From the NCBI RefSeq assembly GCF_052324685.1, contig NW_027507071.1:1-64000 (forward strand): 64,000 nucleotides of DNA, given 5' to 3'. Shown one piece after another: positions 12,453 to 25,706 of the stretch; position 1 is the stretch's first letter, and the number at the start of each line of letters is the position of its first letter. Below the pieces are notes generated by a model. It made no database searches and had not been told where the DNA came from. It was given only the letters and a program-made list of their open reading frames with translations. A program made the translations under genes and the position numbers. The stretch is from Brachyhypopomus gauderio. Lineage: Eukaryota > Chordata > Actinopteri > Gymnotiformes > Hypopomidae.

Positions 12453-12544
12453 CTGACTCACGTTTTAAACGTTTTATCACGACAAGAGCTACACAATACT
12501 GCTCTAAAACACAGTGCTCTGATAAAGAAGATAAATGGAATGTA

Positions 12545-12743
12545 TGGAAGCCCATTTCCGCCACCTAAAATAAAAAATAAAAATTGCTATCTCATTATTT
12601 TGAGATACTAAGTCATTATATACTATAGTATCTCAAAATAATGACTTAGTATCTCGAAATAATGAGATAGCAATTTACTTAATAATGAGAAAAAAATATA
12701 TGTGCTGTTTTTTTTTACTTTAGGTGGTGGGAATGGGCTTCCA
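12545..12743. mobile_element. Palindromic MITE (unit 3)
   Basis: Copy of the unit 1 MITE with the same termini. Confidence 0.75.
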
Positions 12744-12804
12744 TATAAATGTCTGTATTGTAAAGACGACATTTTACCCTGATGCTTTTGTCGGCATTTT
12801 TCAG

Positions 12805-13806
12805 GTGCCCTGGATGCTGCTGCTGAAAAAATCAGAGAATTGGAGGCCAAGGTCAGAGAATTAGAATCTCAGCTCAGGGGCCTGCAAATCAACAGATTTT
12901 GTGCAACTGATGAGAAGTTCAGATTCTACACCCGTTTTCCATCAGAGAAGGTATTTTTGATCTTTTGGGAGTCGGTTGCTCCCTCAGCATCCAGGTTGGT
13001 GTACTGGAGTAAAGCACAGAGGAACGAGGGTGTGATGGAAATTGAGAAACCAAGTCCAAACCAAAGACTGGCACTTGTGGATGAATTGTTCATGTACTGC
13101 TGCCGTGTTGCAGTTGGCCTGAAAGAGAAGGTTCTTGCAGACATCTTTGGGGTCAGCACAACAACTGTAAGCAGAGTTCTCATCACATGGGCCAACTATT
13201 TATACCTGGTCTTGGTTTCAGTGCCAACCTGGATGTAAAGGGAACAGGTCCAAGCAACCATGCCAGAGAAGTTTAAACAGTACTGTTCAAACGTTAGAGT
13301 GATCCTGGACTGTACAGAAATCAGATGCAAAACTCCATCATCGCTTACACTCCAGTCTGAAACATTTTCAGTGTACAAGAATCACACAACTTTTAGAGCA
13401 CTGATAGGTGTTGCCCTATGTGGTGTAATCACCTTTGTTTCAAAGCTCTTCACAGGGGCAGTGTCTGACAAAGAAATAACAAGACAGTCTGGAATTCTCA
13501 GCCTACTGGAACCAGGAGACAAGGGCAGACAAGGGCTTTATCATTGACCAGATGCTGTCTGATGTTGGTGCAACACTCATCATCCCCCCCTTCAAGAAAT
13601 CCACCTGCTTCAGCAAGGAGGACACGGAGAAAACACAAGCCATAGCTCGTCTCTGAATCCTGGTGGAGAGAGCTATCAGAAGAGTCAAAGAATACCACAT
13701 CTGGGACACAACCATTCCTCTTACCCTATCAGGCTCAGTGAATCTGCTGTGGACTACCGGTTGTTGTAATGACCAACTACCAAGGTCCCTTAGATTTAAA
13801 CAGTGA
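12805..13806 (+). pseudogene. DDE_Tnp_4 transposase remnant (unit 3)
   Basis: Copy of the unit 1 remnant with the A-type variants, including the longer C-run. Confidence 0.8.
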
Positions 13807-14442
13807 TGTACCTGTCTAAATTATTCTTCTAACACTGGAAGAAACAAAGATACAAAATTATTTATAGTTCTATTCATGTTTAATGATGGAATGAAGGTTT
13901 TTTGTTTATATTATGTTTTTTTTTTTGTTACAGACCTGTAACAACTTCTTTAAGAGGCTTCTCTGTCCTCCACTCATTACCTGTATTAATGGCACCAGGA
14001 TGATGTTTCCTCTTGTGAGTCTTGGTTCCTCCCAAGGTTTCTTCCTATAGTTTTTGAAGGAGATTTTCCTTGACCACTGTTGCCTTTGGCTTGCTCACCA
14101 GAATTTTTTTTGTTGTTGATGATTCTGGACTTCTATAAGGGTGCTTTGTGTAAAAACCACTATATAAATACATTTCATTTGATGATTAATGTTTATTAAA
14201 TGTTCCTTTTCTACACAATGTTTGCATATTTCATTAATTAAGGTAACAGGCTGGTAATATAAATACAGATTTAATACATCAGGGTATATACAAAGATTCT
14301 TAAGTTGAATTTAATACCTTTTTAATACCTACAAAATATTTTTTAATACCAGCATGACTTAAAGCGGCGACTGAAGTGGCCTCTCGGTTGTTGCTAACCA
14401 CTGGCCTAAACCAGTCTTTAAACAGGCATGAAAATGGGTCAG

Positions 14443-15446
14443 TGTCAGTCCTGCCTCCCTCCTGTCGGTCATGTCTTCTGTTTGTCTTTTATTTTGAAAT
14501 TTCCTAGTTGTGTCTGTCTTCACTCCCCTGCCCCCTCGTTATTGCTTTCTGCTGTGTCTTGTTGAGTCCCTTGGTTGGTTAGTGTATTTAAGTCTTGTGT
14601 TTAATCTCTTGTTTGTATGCGATTTGGTATCTTGGTCTTTTGTGTCTGTAATACTAGTCTGTATGTACTCCTTGTATTTTGTATTCCCTATTAGATGTAC
14701 TTTGTGTGACTTTGGTTTCTCTAGGGGTATTGCTTGTTGATGTCTTTGCTTTTATTTAGCCTTGTCCACCCAGCTATTCCTGTTAGTGTTGTTTGGTTCA
14801 TAAGTTAGGTGTTTGATTATTCTTGGGGTATGTTTTGTGTGCTTTGTGTATATGTATCAGTTTTGTCATTAAATTCATTGTTCAGTCCGCACTTGCGTTC
14901 AGCCCTCTCTCCTAGTTGTTACAGAATAACCGACCTACAATGAACGCAGCGGACAGTGGAGTGAGGCATGTTGCTTGCTTGCCTCCTCCCAAAGATGATG
15001 AGGACTTTCAGGTACAGCTGGACTATTTGCAGTCATGTTTCATTTTGGACACTGCAGGTAAACCTGTTGCAATGCCCTCTTTAACTGACTCCCCAGACAT
15101 GTACGATGGAGAGGAGCGTAATGCTGATGCCTTTGTTCTACAATGTAGCCTGTATTTTCAGTTCCTGACATGCCCTATGCCACCGGAAAAGGCTCTGGTG
15201 CTCTTTATGAGGGCAAGACTACAGGGAAAGGCGCTTCAGTGGGCAAACCTCATCCTTGCGCACCGGACGGGGGAAGCCTGGACTGTGGAGGGGTTTTTCA
15301 AACTCTTACAGGCTAGGTTCTCCGGTGTTGCCCCCCAGCCCTACAGCATGTCTGAGACTGTAGGTGCTACTACACCTCTTCCTGGAGTGGTCTTCTCCAC
15401 CAGTATGGTGGATTTTCCTAAGACTTTTTTGGGGGGGGTGCTATGA
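14443..15446 (+). mobile_element. Gypsy LTR/gag fossil (unit 4)
   Basis: Copy of the unit 1 fossil: LTR-like block 14443-14923, gag-type frame from 14940. Broken remnant. Confidence 0.7.
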
Positions 15447-15817
15447 GCCTATGCGTCGGGCCCTCATGTCTCATCAGACCGACCCCATTGGCAATGTGGG
15501 GAGGAAGAGGGGACTGAGGGGCGGCGCAAGGGCATGTCCATGTTCCTCCCCAGATGCTCCAGCGGCCTCGGCGCCTCCTAACCCGCAGACAGACATACAT
15601 TTGCTATCAAATCAAAGCCCACCCTATCCTCTAAAATATTAATATAAACTGATTCCACTGTAGGTAAGGTAGTTAATCACTGTATGTATAGTGACATAGA
15701 ACATTTGTGGAATTACGGTAAATTGCAAATAATAAACAAAATACAACATGACTGTTGTCCACAAACTTTAAATAAATTATGCATGCAATGTATGGATTAT
15801 ATTCAGATATAACCAAA

Positions 15818-15990
15818 AAACTTCTCTCTGCCTCAGAGGATGAAACATGGACTACTAAAAGCAACCTGACCAGAGCTTCCACTTGCCCAAATAATCCATG
15901 TACCTCTGAAGGCAAAGCATGAATGATCTCTGCAGCTTCTGCACTGTTACTGTATCTTTGTACCAGTACTCTCCTAATAAGGTGATACAT
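15818..15990 (-). pseudogene. hAT transposase C-terminal fragment (unit 4)
   Basis: Copy of the unit 1 fragment with the same VSSSEAERSF end. Confidence 0.6.
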
Positions 15991-17119
15991 AATATTTAAA
16001 ATAATATAACAGGTTTGATTATTATTATTTACTTAAACTATTTCCGCTCTTAAAAAAAAAACTCAGGAGTGTTGTGTCCTGTGGTTTTATTTGTTTCTTT
16101 GGTGGCATGCTGAAATGAAATGACAAAAAATGTATGTTAAGGTTTCCTGACTAGACAAGACTAACGTTAATGTTGGACAGTCCGTGTCCCAAACAGCACA
16201 CTCTGGAACATTACATACTGCACTACTGAAAACACTTCAAACCATGGTGTCCATTTATTTATTCGTTTATTTGTTTTATTCATTATATTTTATTTTTTAC
16301 ACATTCAGTGTAGTAGCAGTTTTGGACGTGGCCAGAGAGTAATGTAACTTTATGTTTCAGGGAGCTTTCTGACAAGTTTTAATATAAACGTTAGCTAACC
16401 CAAACCCTCCTAGTCTGGTACCATAACAGCACATTGCAATAAAGCTATTTTATGGTCATATGGTTGGCTATTCATTGCTCTTATCACTGACCTCGCGTTT
16501 AACACGGGCGCAAACTACCCGCCGCTCCAGCGAGGCGAGAGCTCGGGTCAGTGACATTGACTGTATATATAATGGACGGTACGTCACCGTTGACTCCCAT
16601 TGTGAGTTTTTGAAGCCACCAAGATGGCCACAAGGACGCTGCCATCTTGAAAATTGCAGCCAGAGCATGCGCATTAGAACCGGTAGGCAGGACAGTATCT
16701 CCGCCAGAGACCTATCTCCGCTCCGACATTTGTTAGGATACGCCCACCAGTATAGACACTTTTGACGTTTTACAAAATAAACAAAGGTAAAAGGTTTTAA
16801 TATTGCTGTCGAGAGTTTTGCTGTCGAGAGTTTCGCGTTCACGTTTGAGCGTCTGGTATTAGATGTCAACCAACGCAGCTATTAACTGTCAATCACCTTA
16901 TCGCCACACCCCTTTAAGTAACACTTAATAACTTCTATAAAATCTGTTTATCATAGAGAAAAACACTGGAAGAGATACTAACGCAATGGGGTCTTACAGA
17001 ATTGACAAAATATAATTGCTCAAAAAACTTATTTTACGTGTAATAAAAATTCAAAGTTTGTCGTCCGGCCCGTTCACCAACATGGGAATGGGCGGGGTTA
17101 AAAGTTGTACTGCAGCCAG

Positions 17120-17133
17120 CCACTAGAGGGCAG
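17120..17133 (+). promoter_or_regulatory. CTCF-like motif (unit 4)
   Basis: Same 14-bp motif and orientation as in unit 1. Confidence 0.5.
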
Positions 17134-17225
17134 CTGACTCACGTTTTAAACGTTTTATCACGACAAGAGCTACACAATACTGCTCTAAAACACAGTGCTC
17201 TGATAAAGAAGATAAATGGAATGTA

Positions 17226-17424
17226 TGGAAGCCCATTTCCGCCACCTAAAATAAAAAATAAAAATTGCTATCTCATTATTTTGAGATACTAAGTCATTAT
17301 ATACTATAGTATCTCAAAATAATGACTTAGTATCTCGAAATAATGAGATAGCAATTTACTTAATAATGAGAAAAAAATATATGTGCTGTTTTTTTTTACT
17401 TTAGGTGGTGGGAATGGGCTTCCA
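17226..17424. mobile_element. Palindromic MITE (unit 4)
   Basis: Copy of the unit 1 MITE with the same termini. Confidence 0.75.
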
Positions 17425-17485
17425 TATAAATGTCTGTATTGTAAAGACGACATTTTACCCTGATGCTTTTGTCGGCATTTTTCAG

Positions 17486-18486
17486 GTGCCCTGGATGCTG
17501 CTGCTGAAAAAATCAGAGAATTGGAGGCCAAGGTCAGAGAATTAGAATCTCAGCTCAGGGGCCTGCAAATCAACAGATTTTGTGCAACTGATGAGAAGTT
17601 CAGATTCTACACCCGTTTTCCATCAGAGAAGGTATTTTTGATCTTTTGGGAGTCGGTTGCTCCCTCAGCATCCAGGTTGGTGTACTGGAGTAAAGCACAG
17701 AGAAACGAGGGTGTGATGGAAATTGAGAAACCAAGTCCAAACCAAAGACTGGCACTTGTGGATGAATTGTTCATGTACTGCTGCCGTGTTGCAGTTGGCC
17801 TGAAAGAGAAGGTTCTTGCAGACATCTTTGGGGTCAGCACAACAACTGTAAGCAGAGTTCTCATCACATGGGCCAACTATTTATACCTGGTCTTGGTTTC
17901 AGTGCCAACCTGGATGTAAAGGGAACAGGTCCAAGCAACCATGCCAGAGAAGTTTAAACAGTACTGTTCAAACGTTAGAGTGATCCTGGACTGTACAGAA
18001 ATCAGATGCAAAACTCCATCATCGCTTACACTCCAGTCTGAAACATTTTCAGTGTACAAGAATCACACAACTTTTAGAGCACTGATAGGTGTTGCCCTAT
18101 GTGGTGTAATCACCTTTGTTTCAAAGCTCTTCACAGGGGCAGTGTCTGACAAAGAAATAACAAGACAGTCTGGAATTCTCAGCCTACTGGAACCAGGAGA
18201 CAAGGGCAGACAAGGGCTTTATCATTGACCAGATGCTGTCTGATGTTGGTGCAACACTCATCATCCCCCCTTCAAGAAATCCACCTGCTTCAGCAAGGAG
18301 GACACGGAGAAAACACAAGCCATAGCTCGTCTCTGAATCCTGGTGGAGAGAGCTATCAGAAGAGTCAAAGAATACCACATCTGGGACACAACCATTCCTC
18401 TTACCCTTTCAGGCTCAGTGAATCTGCTGTGGACTACCGGTTGTTGTAATGACCAACTACCAAGGTCCCTTAGATTTAAACAGTGA
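17486..18486 (+). pseudogene. DDE_Tnp_4 transposase remnant (unit 4)
   Basis: Copy of the unit 2 remnant (B-type variants). Confidence 0.8.
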
Positions 18487-19122
18487 TGTACCTGTCTAAA
18501 TTATTCTTCTAACACTGGAAGAAACAAAGATACAAAATTATTTATAGTTCTATTCATGTTTAATGATGGAATGAAGGTTTTTTGTTTATATTATGTTTTT
18601 TTTTTTGTTACAGACCTGTAACAACTTCTTTAAGAGGCTTCTCTGTCCTCCACTCATTACCTGTATTAATGGCACCAGGATGATGTTTCCTCTTGTGAGT
18701 CTTGGTTCCTCCCAAGGTTTCTTCCTATAGTTTTTGAAGGAGATTTTCCTTGACCACTGTTGCCTTTGGCTTGCTCACCAGAATTTTTTTTGTTGTTGAT
18801 GATTCTGGACTTCTATAAGGGTGCTTTGTGTAAAAACCACTATATAAATACATTTCATTTGATGATTAATGTTTATTAAATGTTCCTTTTCTACACAATG
18901 TTTGCATATTTCATTAATTAAGGTAACAGGCTGGTAATATAAATACAGATTTAATACATCAGGGTATATACAAAGATTCTTAAGTTGAATTTAATACCTT
19001 TTTAATACCTACAAAATATTTTTTAATACCAGCATGACTTAAAGCGGCGACTGAAGTGGCCTCTCGGTTGTTGCTAACCACTGGCCTAAACCAGTCTTTA
19101 AACAGGCATGAAAATGGGTCAG

Positions 19123-20126
19123 TGTCAGTCCTGCCTCCCTCCTGTCGGTCATGTCTTCTGTTTGTCTTTTATTTTGAAATTTCCTAGTTGTGTCTGTCTT
19201 CACTCCCCTGCCCCCTCGTTATTGCTTTCTGCTGTGTCTTGTTGAGTCCCTTGGTTGGTTAGTGTATTTAAGTCTTGTGTTTAATCTCTTGTTTGTATGC
19301 GATTTGGTATCTTGGTCTTTTGTGTCTGTAATACTAGTCTGTATGTACTCCTTGTATTTTGTATTCCCTATTAGATGTACTTTGTGTGACTTTGGTTTCT
19401 CTAGTGATTTTGCTTGTTGATGTCTTTGCTTTTATTTAGCCTTGTTCACCCAGCTATTTCTGTTAGTGTTGTTTGGTTCATAAGTTAGGTGTTTGATTAT
19501 TCTTGGGGTATGTTTTGTGTGCTTTGTGTATATGTATCAGTTTTGTCATTTAATTCATTGTTCAGTCCGCACTTGCGTTCAGCCCTCTCTCCTAGTTGTT
19601 ACAGAATAACCGACCTACAATGAACGCAGCGGACAGTGGAGTGAGGCATGTTGCTTGCTTGCCTCCTCCCAAAGATGATGAGGACTTTCAGGTACAGCTG
19701 GACTATTTGCAGTCATGTTTCATTTTGGACACTGCAGGTAAACCTGTTGCAATGCCCTCTTTAACTGACTCCCCAGACATGTACGATGGAGAGGAGCGTA
19801 ATGCTGATGCCTTTGTTCTACAATGTAGCCTGTATTTTCAGTTCCTGACATGCCCTATGCCACCGGAAAAGGCTCTGGTGCTCTTTATGAGGGCAAGACT
19901 ACAGGGAAAGGCGCTTCAGTGGGCAAACCTCATCCTTGCGCACCGGACGGGGGAAGCCTGGACTGTGGAGGGGTTTTTCAAACTCTTACAGGCTAGGTTC
20001 TCCGGTGTTGCCCCCCAGCCCTACAGCATGTCTGAGACTGTAGGTGCTACTACACCTCTTCCTGGAGTGGTCTTCTCCACCAGTATGGTGGATTTTCCTA
20101 AGACTTTTTTGGGGGGGGTGCTATGA
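19123..20126 (+). mobile_element. Gypsy LTR/gag fossil (unit 5)
   Basis: Copy of the unit 1 fossil: LTR-like block 19123-19603, gag-type frame from 19620. Broken remnant. Confidence 0.7.
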
Positions 20127-20497
20127 GCCTATGCGTCGGGCCCTCATGTCTCATCAGACCGACCCCATTGGCAATGTGGGGAGGAAGAGGGGACTGAGGG
20201 GCGGCGCAAGGGCATGTCCATGTTCCTCCCCAGATGCTCCAGCGGCCTCGGCGCCTCCTAACCCGCAGACAGACATACATTTGCTATCAAATCAAAGCCC
20301 ACCCTATCCTCTAAAATATTAATATAAACTGATTCCACTGTAGGTAAGGTAGTTAATCACTGTATGTATAGTGACATAGAACATTTGTGGAATTACGGTA
20401 AATTGCAAATAATAAACAAAATACAACATGACTGTTGTCCACAAACTTTAAATAAATTATGCATGCAATGTATGGATTATATTCAGATATAACCAAA

Positions 20498-20670
20498 AAA
20501 CTTCTCTCTGCCTCAGAGGATGAAACATGGACTACTAAAAGCAACCTGACCAGAGCTTCCACTTGCCCAAATAATCCATGTACCTCTGAAGGCAAAGCAT
20601 GAATGATCTCTGCAGCTTCTGCACTGTTACTGTATCTTTGTACCAGTACTCTCCTAATAAGGTGATACAT
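20498..20670 (-). pseudogene. hAT transposase C-terminal fragment (unit 5)
   Basis: Copy of the unit 1 fragment. It lies about 0.3 kb before the 2.54-kb insertion of this unit. Confidence 0.6.
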
Positions 20671-22791
20671 AATATTTAAAATAATATAACAGGTTTGATT
20701 ATTATTATTTACTTAAACTATTTCCGCTCTTAAAAAAAAAACTCAGGAGTGTTGTGTCCTGTGGTTTTATTTGTTTCTTTGGTGGCATGCTGAAATGAAA
20801 TGACAAAAAATGTATGTTAAGGTTTCCTGACTAGACAAGACTAACGTTAATGTTGGACAGTCCGTGTCCCAAACAGCACACTCTGGAACATTACATACTG
20901 CACTACTGAAAACACTTCAAACCATGGTGTCCATTTATTTATTCGTTTATTTGTTTTATTCATTAGGGTTCACACACACATAGTGTGGGAACCCTATTGT
21001 AATTGCTGGTATTTTTCTTATTTTTCTTATTCTTTTGCCCATTTTTTGACATAAAATGCATCGTGCAGCCTAGACCGTAATGCCTAGAAAACCCAATCTT
21101 GGCAAAAAGGTTCAGTTACCTCCAAGGACCAGATTCCCATACAGGGACCCCAAATTGGCCTGATGGTGGCGCTATAGCAGACCATATTGACTTTTTGTCC
21201 ATATCTCCTACACCGTAGGTCCTAGAACCAAAATTCCAGTTCCTATGCATTCCTTGACTAAATTCAATAGGACAATTAATATACAACCATTAAGCTCCGC
21301 CCACTTAGATTTCGAGTTAATTTGCATAATGTGCAAAATCACACACATCTTTGAGCGCGAACTAGTCCCTGGATTTTTCACATACGTGCACATATGTGGT
21401 ATCAAAACGTTCAGAAGAGTCTGAACTTTAAAATGTATCCAACAAAAATGCTAATTTCTTCACTACCTAGTCAGTATAAGCCAATCAAATGAGGGGGCGT
21501 AAATTCAATAGTAAATTTTGCACAAATGGAACTCTAACTTAAGAAAACTTGCATGTAATGAGATGGCACTTCACAGACAGCTTCCGTGTGAGGGTCTGGG
21601 GCAGCTCGCAGTGGTTGCCATACCTCACCTGCTAGGGGGCGCTATAACATGCAAAAATTTGCCCCATGCACTCAGATTGGCCGATCCACATGAAACTTGA
21701 CAGACATCATCTATGGGCCTCTGGAAACCAGGTCCTAAAGCAGACATGCCATACTTCCAAAATGGCTGACGTAATCGGCCAATCAGTGATCGGCACGCGT
21801 TTGACAGGCTTACCATTGGTCGATCTGCACGAAACCTCTTGGGTGTGGACAAGTGCACGCCCCCTATGACATAATCCAGCCGGGTGTCGATTGGCCACTG
21901 GGGGGCGCTATTGCAAAAAAAGCAAGTGTATCCCCTACATAATTCCACTTGGGAACATGCAATTGGACTCTTTTGATTCCTTGCAGTAGTGCGAACAACT
22001 TTCCCATTACATGTCCTATTAAAAAATGCACAGTTTATTTACAGTTAATAATAGTTTGAAATCATCATTTTTCATACTCCTCCTAGGATTTTCATACTAT
22101 CATGTCAAGCAAAGTCTTATAATACTCTACAGAGTGTGAAATCAAAAAACAATCCAAAGATTTTGAATTTGAGGACACTTATACCTGCTAAATATTTTTT
22201 TAATAGACAGCATCGATACATATAATATTCATATTCTTAAAGCTCTTTCATATTTTACCCAATTCTGACCAAAATGCACAAGCCCATTCAGAATCCCATC
22301 CTGAACAAATTTGTCAAGTTTCATCTAAATCGGTTATCGTATGGCTCTACAGTGCAGTATTATATACAATGCATAAGAATGCATGTAAAGTCCCTCTGTC
22401 ACCTTCTCCTTCTCACACGCACGCAAGCTGAAACTCACACACTCAGTCTCTATCACACTCTCACCCACATTCCCCCTCCCATCTCTGTGCCCTAAGTAAA
22501 CATTGCTCTGGCTACCTAGATCTCTCTGTGTCTATTAACCAGGCACACACACATACAGGCACAAGCAGGCCTTCCTATAGCATTCACAATGACACTTCCC
22601 TAGCCATACCCACCCATATCTCAGTGACTAACACATGCTCATACAAACTGATATTTGGCTTCTTTTTTGTCTCTCTCTCACACAAACACACAGACACACA
22701 CACCTTTATACCTATATGTATGTATAGTTTCTATGTATACTTATGTATGTATGTATTAGTATATGTTGTCATAGTTTCAGTACATACACTA

Positions 22792-22818
22792 CCACACACA
22801 CACACACACACACACACT
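22792..22818 (+). repeat. (CA)n microsatellite
   Basis: A run of alternating CA inside the unit 5 insertion. Confidence 0.9.
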
Positions 22819-22855
22819 TCTACCTAAATGTATGTATAGTTTGTATGCATATCTG

Positions 22856-23107
22856 TCCAGTCATAACAGTCATGTCAGTCCAGTCATGTCAGTCATTTCA
22901 GTCCAGTCATATCAGTCATGTCAGTCCAGTCATGTCAGACATAAGTCATGTCAGTCATATCAGTCATGTCATTACAGTCATGCCAGTCATGTCACTCATT
23001 CCAGTTATGTCAGTCATATCAGTCATATTACTTTTGTTCATCATGCCAGTGATGTCATTTCAGTCATATCAGTTATGTCAGTCATGCCAGTCATGTCAGT
23101 CATGTAA
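22856..23107 (+). repeat. (CAGTCATRT)-type minisatellite
   Basis: About 250 bp of degenerate 9-10-bp repeats of the form cagtcatgt/cagtcatat inside the unit 5 insertion. Such arrays are common in the core of Helitron-like elements. Confidence 0.9.
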
Positions 23108-24339
23108 TGCCAGGCTTTGCAGACTACATTCATACTTTGAATACACGGGCAGTCATGTTAGGCGTGCAAGGTGTGCAAGGAGTGAATTAACAAAGCATAG
23201 TCTCTGGCACCCTCAATCTCTCTCTGTCTGTAATATACAGGCCCAATCATGTATAGACACAATATAGGCCTTCCTATATTGTTCACATAGATGCAGCCCT
23301 AGCCAGATGTGGTATTTCTGTGTCTCCCTTTCTGACACACGCAGATGTCATCACACACTATCTGTAGAGCACACACTGGCCAAACCCAAACAGCTTCTTT
23401 TCACTTTTAGGTCTAAAGGACCTTTTGGGCTTCCTTTTGCCTATTGAGGCCAAAATATGCCTATTTGTGTGTGAACCCGCCAATCGCCGCTTGCGGCTAT
23501 ATTTATATTTTATTTTTTACACATTCAGTGTAGTAGCAGTTTTGGACGTGGCCAGAGAGTAATGTAACTTTATGTTTCAGGGAGCTTTCTGACAAGTTTT
23601 AATATAAACGTTAGCTAACCCAAACCCTCCTAGTCTGGTACCATAACAGCACATTGCAATAAAGCTATTTTATGGTCATATGGTTGGCTATTCATTGCTC
23701 TTATCACTGACCTCGCGTTTAACACGGGCGCAAACTACCCGCCGCTCCAGCGAGGCGAGAGCTCGGGTCAGTGACATTGACTGTATATATAATGGACGGT
23801 ACGTCACCGTTGACTCCCATTGTGAGTTTTTGAAGCCACCAAGATGGCCACAAGGACGCTGCCATCTTGAAAATTGCAGCCAGAGCATGCGCATTAGAAC
23901 CGGTAGGCAGGACAGTATCTCCGCCAGAGACCTATCTCCGCTCCGACATTTGTTAGGATACGCCCACCAGTATAGACACTTTTGACGTTTTACAAAATAA
24001 ACAAAGGTAAAAGGTTTTAATATTGCTGTCGAGAGTTTTGCTGTCGAGAGTTTCGCGTTCACGTTTGAGCGTCTGGTATTAGATGTCAACCAACGCAGCT
24101 ATTAACTGTCAATCACCTTATCGCCACACCCCTTTAAGTAACACTTAATAACTTCTATAAAATCTGTTTATCATAGAGAAAAACACTGGAAGAGATACTA
24201 ACGCAATGGGGTCTTACAGAATTGACAAAATATAATTGCTCAAAAAACTTATTTTACGTGTAATAAAAATTCAAAGTTTGTCGTCCGGCCCGTTCACCAA
24301 CATGGGAATGGGCGGGGTTAAAAGTTGTACTGCAGCCAG

Positions 24340-24353
24340 CCACTAGAGGGCAG
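24340..24353 (+). promoter_or_regulatory. CTCF-like motif (unit 5)
   Basis: Same 14-bp motif and orientation as in unit 1. Confidence 0.5.
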
Positions 24354-24445
24354 CTGACTCACGTTTTAAACGTTTTATCACGACAAGAGCTACACAATAC
24401 TGCTCTAAAACACAGTGCTCTGATAAAGAAGATAAATGGAATGTA

Positions 24446-24644
24446 TGGAAGCCCATTTCCGCCACCTAAAATAAAAAATAAAAATTGCTATCTCATTATT
24501 TTGAGATACTAAGTCATTATATACTATAGTATCTCAAAATAATGACTTAGTATCTCGAAATAATGAGATAGCAATTTACTTAATAATGAGAAAAAAATAT
24601 ATGTGCTGTTTTTTTTTACTTTAGGTGGTGGGAATGGGCTTCCA
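24446..24644. mobile_element. Palindromic MITE (unit 5)
   Basis: Copy of the unit 1 MITE with the same termini. Confidence 0.75.
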
Positions 24645-24705
24645 TATAAATGTCTGTATTGTAAAGACGACATTTTACCCTGATGCTTTTGTCGGCATTT
24701 TTCAG

Positions 24706-25706
24706 GTGCCCTGGATGCTGCTGCTGAAAAAATCAGAGAATTGGAGGCCAAGGTCAGAGAATTAGAATCTCAGCTCAGGGGCCTGCAAATCAACAGATTT
24801 TGTGCAACTGATGAGAAGTTCAGATTCTACACCCGTTTTCCATCAGAGAAGGTATTTTTGATCTTTTGGGAGTCGGTTGCTCCCTCAGCATCCAGGTTGG
24901 TGTACTGGAGTAAAGCACAGAGAAACGAGGGTGTGATGGAAATTGAGAAACCAAGTCCAAACCAAAGACTGGCACTTGTGGATGAATTGTTCATGTACTG
25001 CTGCCGTGTTGCAGTTGGCCTGAAAGAGAAGGTTCTTGCAGACATCTTTGGGGTCAGCACAACAACTGTAAGCAGAGTTCTCATCACATGGGCCAACTAT
25101 TTATACCTGGTCTTGGTTTCAGTGCCAACCTGGATGTAAAGGGAACAGGTCCAAGCAACCATGCCAGAGAAGTTTAAACAGTACTGTTCAAACGTTAGAG
25201 TGATCCTGGACTGTACAGAAATCAGATGCAAAACTCCATCATCGCTTACACTCCAGTCTGAAACATTTTCAGTGTACAAGAATCACACAACTTTTAGAGC
25301 ACTGATAGGTGTTGCCCTATGTGGTGTAATCACCTTTGTTTCAAAGCTCTTCACAGGGGCAGTGTCTGACAAAGAAATAACAAGACAGTCTGGAATTCTC
25401 AGCCTACTGGAACCAGGAGACAAGGGCAGACAAGGGCTTTATCATTGACCAGATGCTGTCTGATGTTGGTGCAACACTCATCATCCCCCCTTCAAGAAAT
25501 CCACCTGCTTCAGCAAGGAGGACACGGAGAAAACACAAGCCATAGCTCGTCTCTGAATCCTGGTGGAGAGAGCTATCAGAAGAGTCAAAGAATACCACAT
25601 CTGGGACACAACCATTCCTCTTACCCTTTCAGGCTCAGTGAATCTGCTGTGGACTACCGGTTGTTGTAATGACCAACTACCAAGGTCCCTTAGATTTAAA
25701 CAGTGA
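24706..25706 (+). pseudogene. DDE_Tnp_4 transposase remnant (unit 5)
   Basis: Copy with B-type variants. It lies downstream of the 2.54-kb insertion and is otherwise unchanged. Confidence 0.8.

Larger units (their letters stand above)
9364..14043 (+). repeat. Macrosatellite unit 3 (A-type)
   Basis: Carries the unit 1 variant set throughout: tgattttgc near 10044, a 9-A run near 11372, ggaacgagg near 13021 and a 7-C run near 13582. Units 1-2 and 3-4 therefore read as two copies of a 9.36-kb dimer. Confidence 0.95.
14044..18723 (+). repeat. Macrosatellite unit 4 (B-type)
   Basis: Carries the unit 2 variant set throughout: ggggtattgc near 14724, a 10-A run near 16052, agaaacgagg near 17701 and a 6-C run near 18264. 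Confidence 0.95.
20964..23503 (+). mobile_element. 2540-bp insertion, candidate non-autonomous Helentron (Helitron2-like)
   Basis: Present in unit 5 only, so both ends are defined by comparison with five empty sites. The left end is TAGGGTTCACACACA and immediately folds as a hairpin (GGGTTC...CACAC...GTGTG...GAACCC, 20966-20994). Near the right end is the inverse, TGTGTGTGAACCC (about 23467-23478), and then a terminal GC-rich hairpin GCCGCTTGCGGC (23486-23497) before the end. Asymmetric inverted repeats plus a terminal 3' hairpin, insertion at a TT target without a clear duplication (a 3-bp TTA duplication is an equal reading), and an internal microsatellite fit Helentrons. There is no Rep/helicase frame; the interior is non-coding. 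The exact termini are uncertain by two bases. Confidence 0.55.

Noticed and set aside
21518-21948. Short frames inside the unit 5 insertion
   Set aside because: They overlap on both strands, show no Rep, helicase or transposase motif, and look like chance.
22856-23107. Regular short repeats that could be taken for a CRISPR array
   Set aside because: The units are 9-10 bp, contiguous and without spacers, in a eukaryotic transposon. This is a minisatellite.
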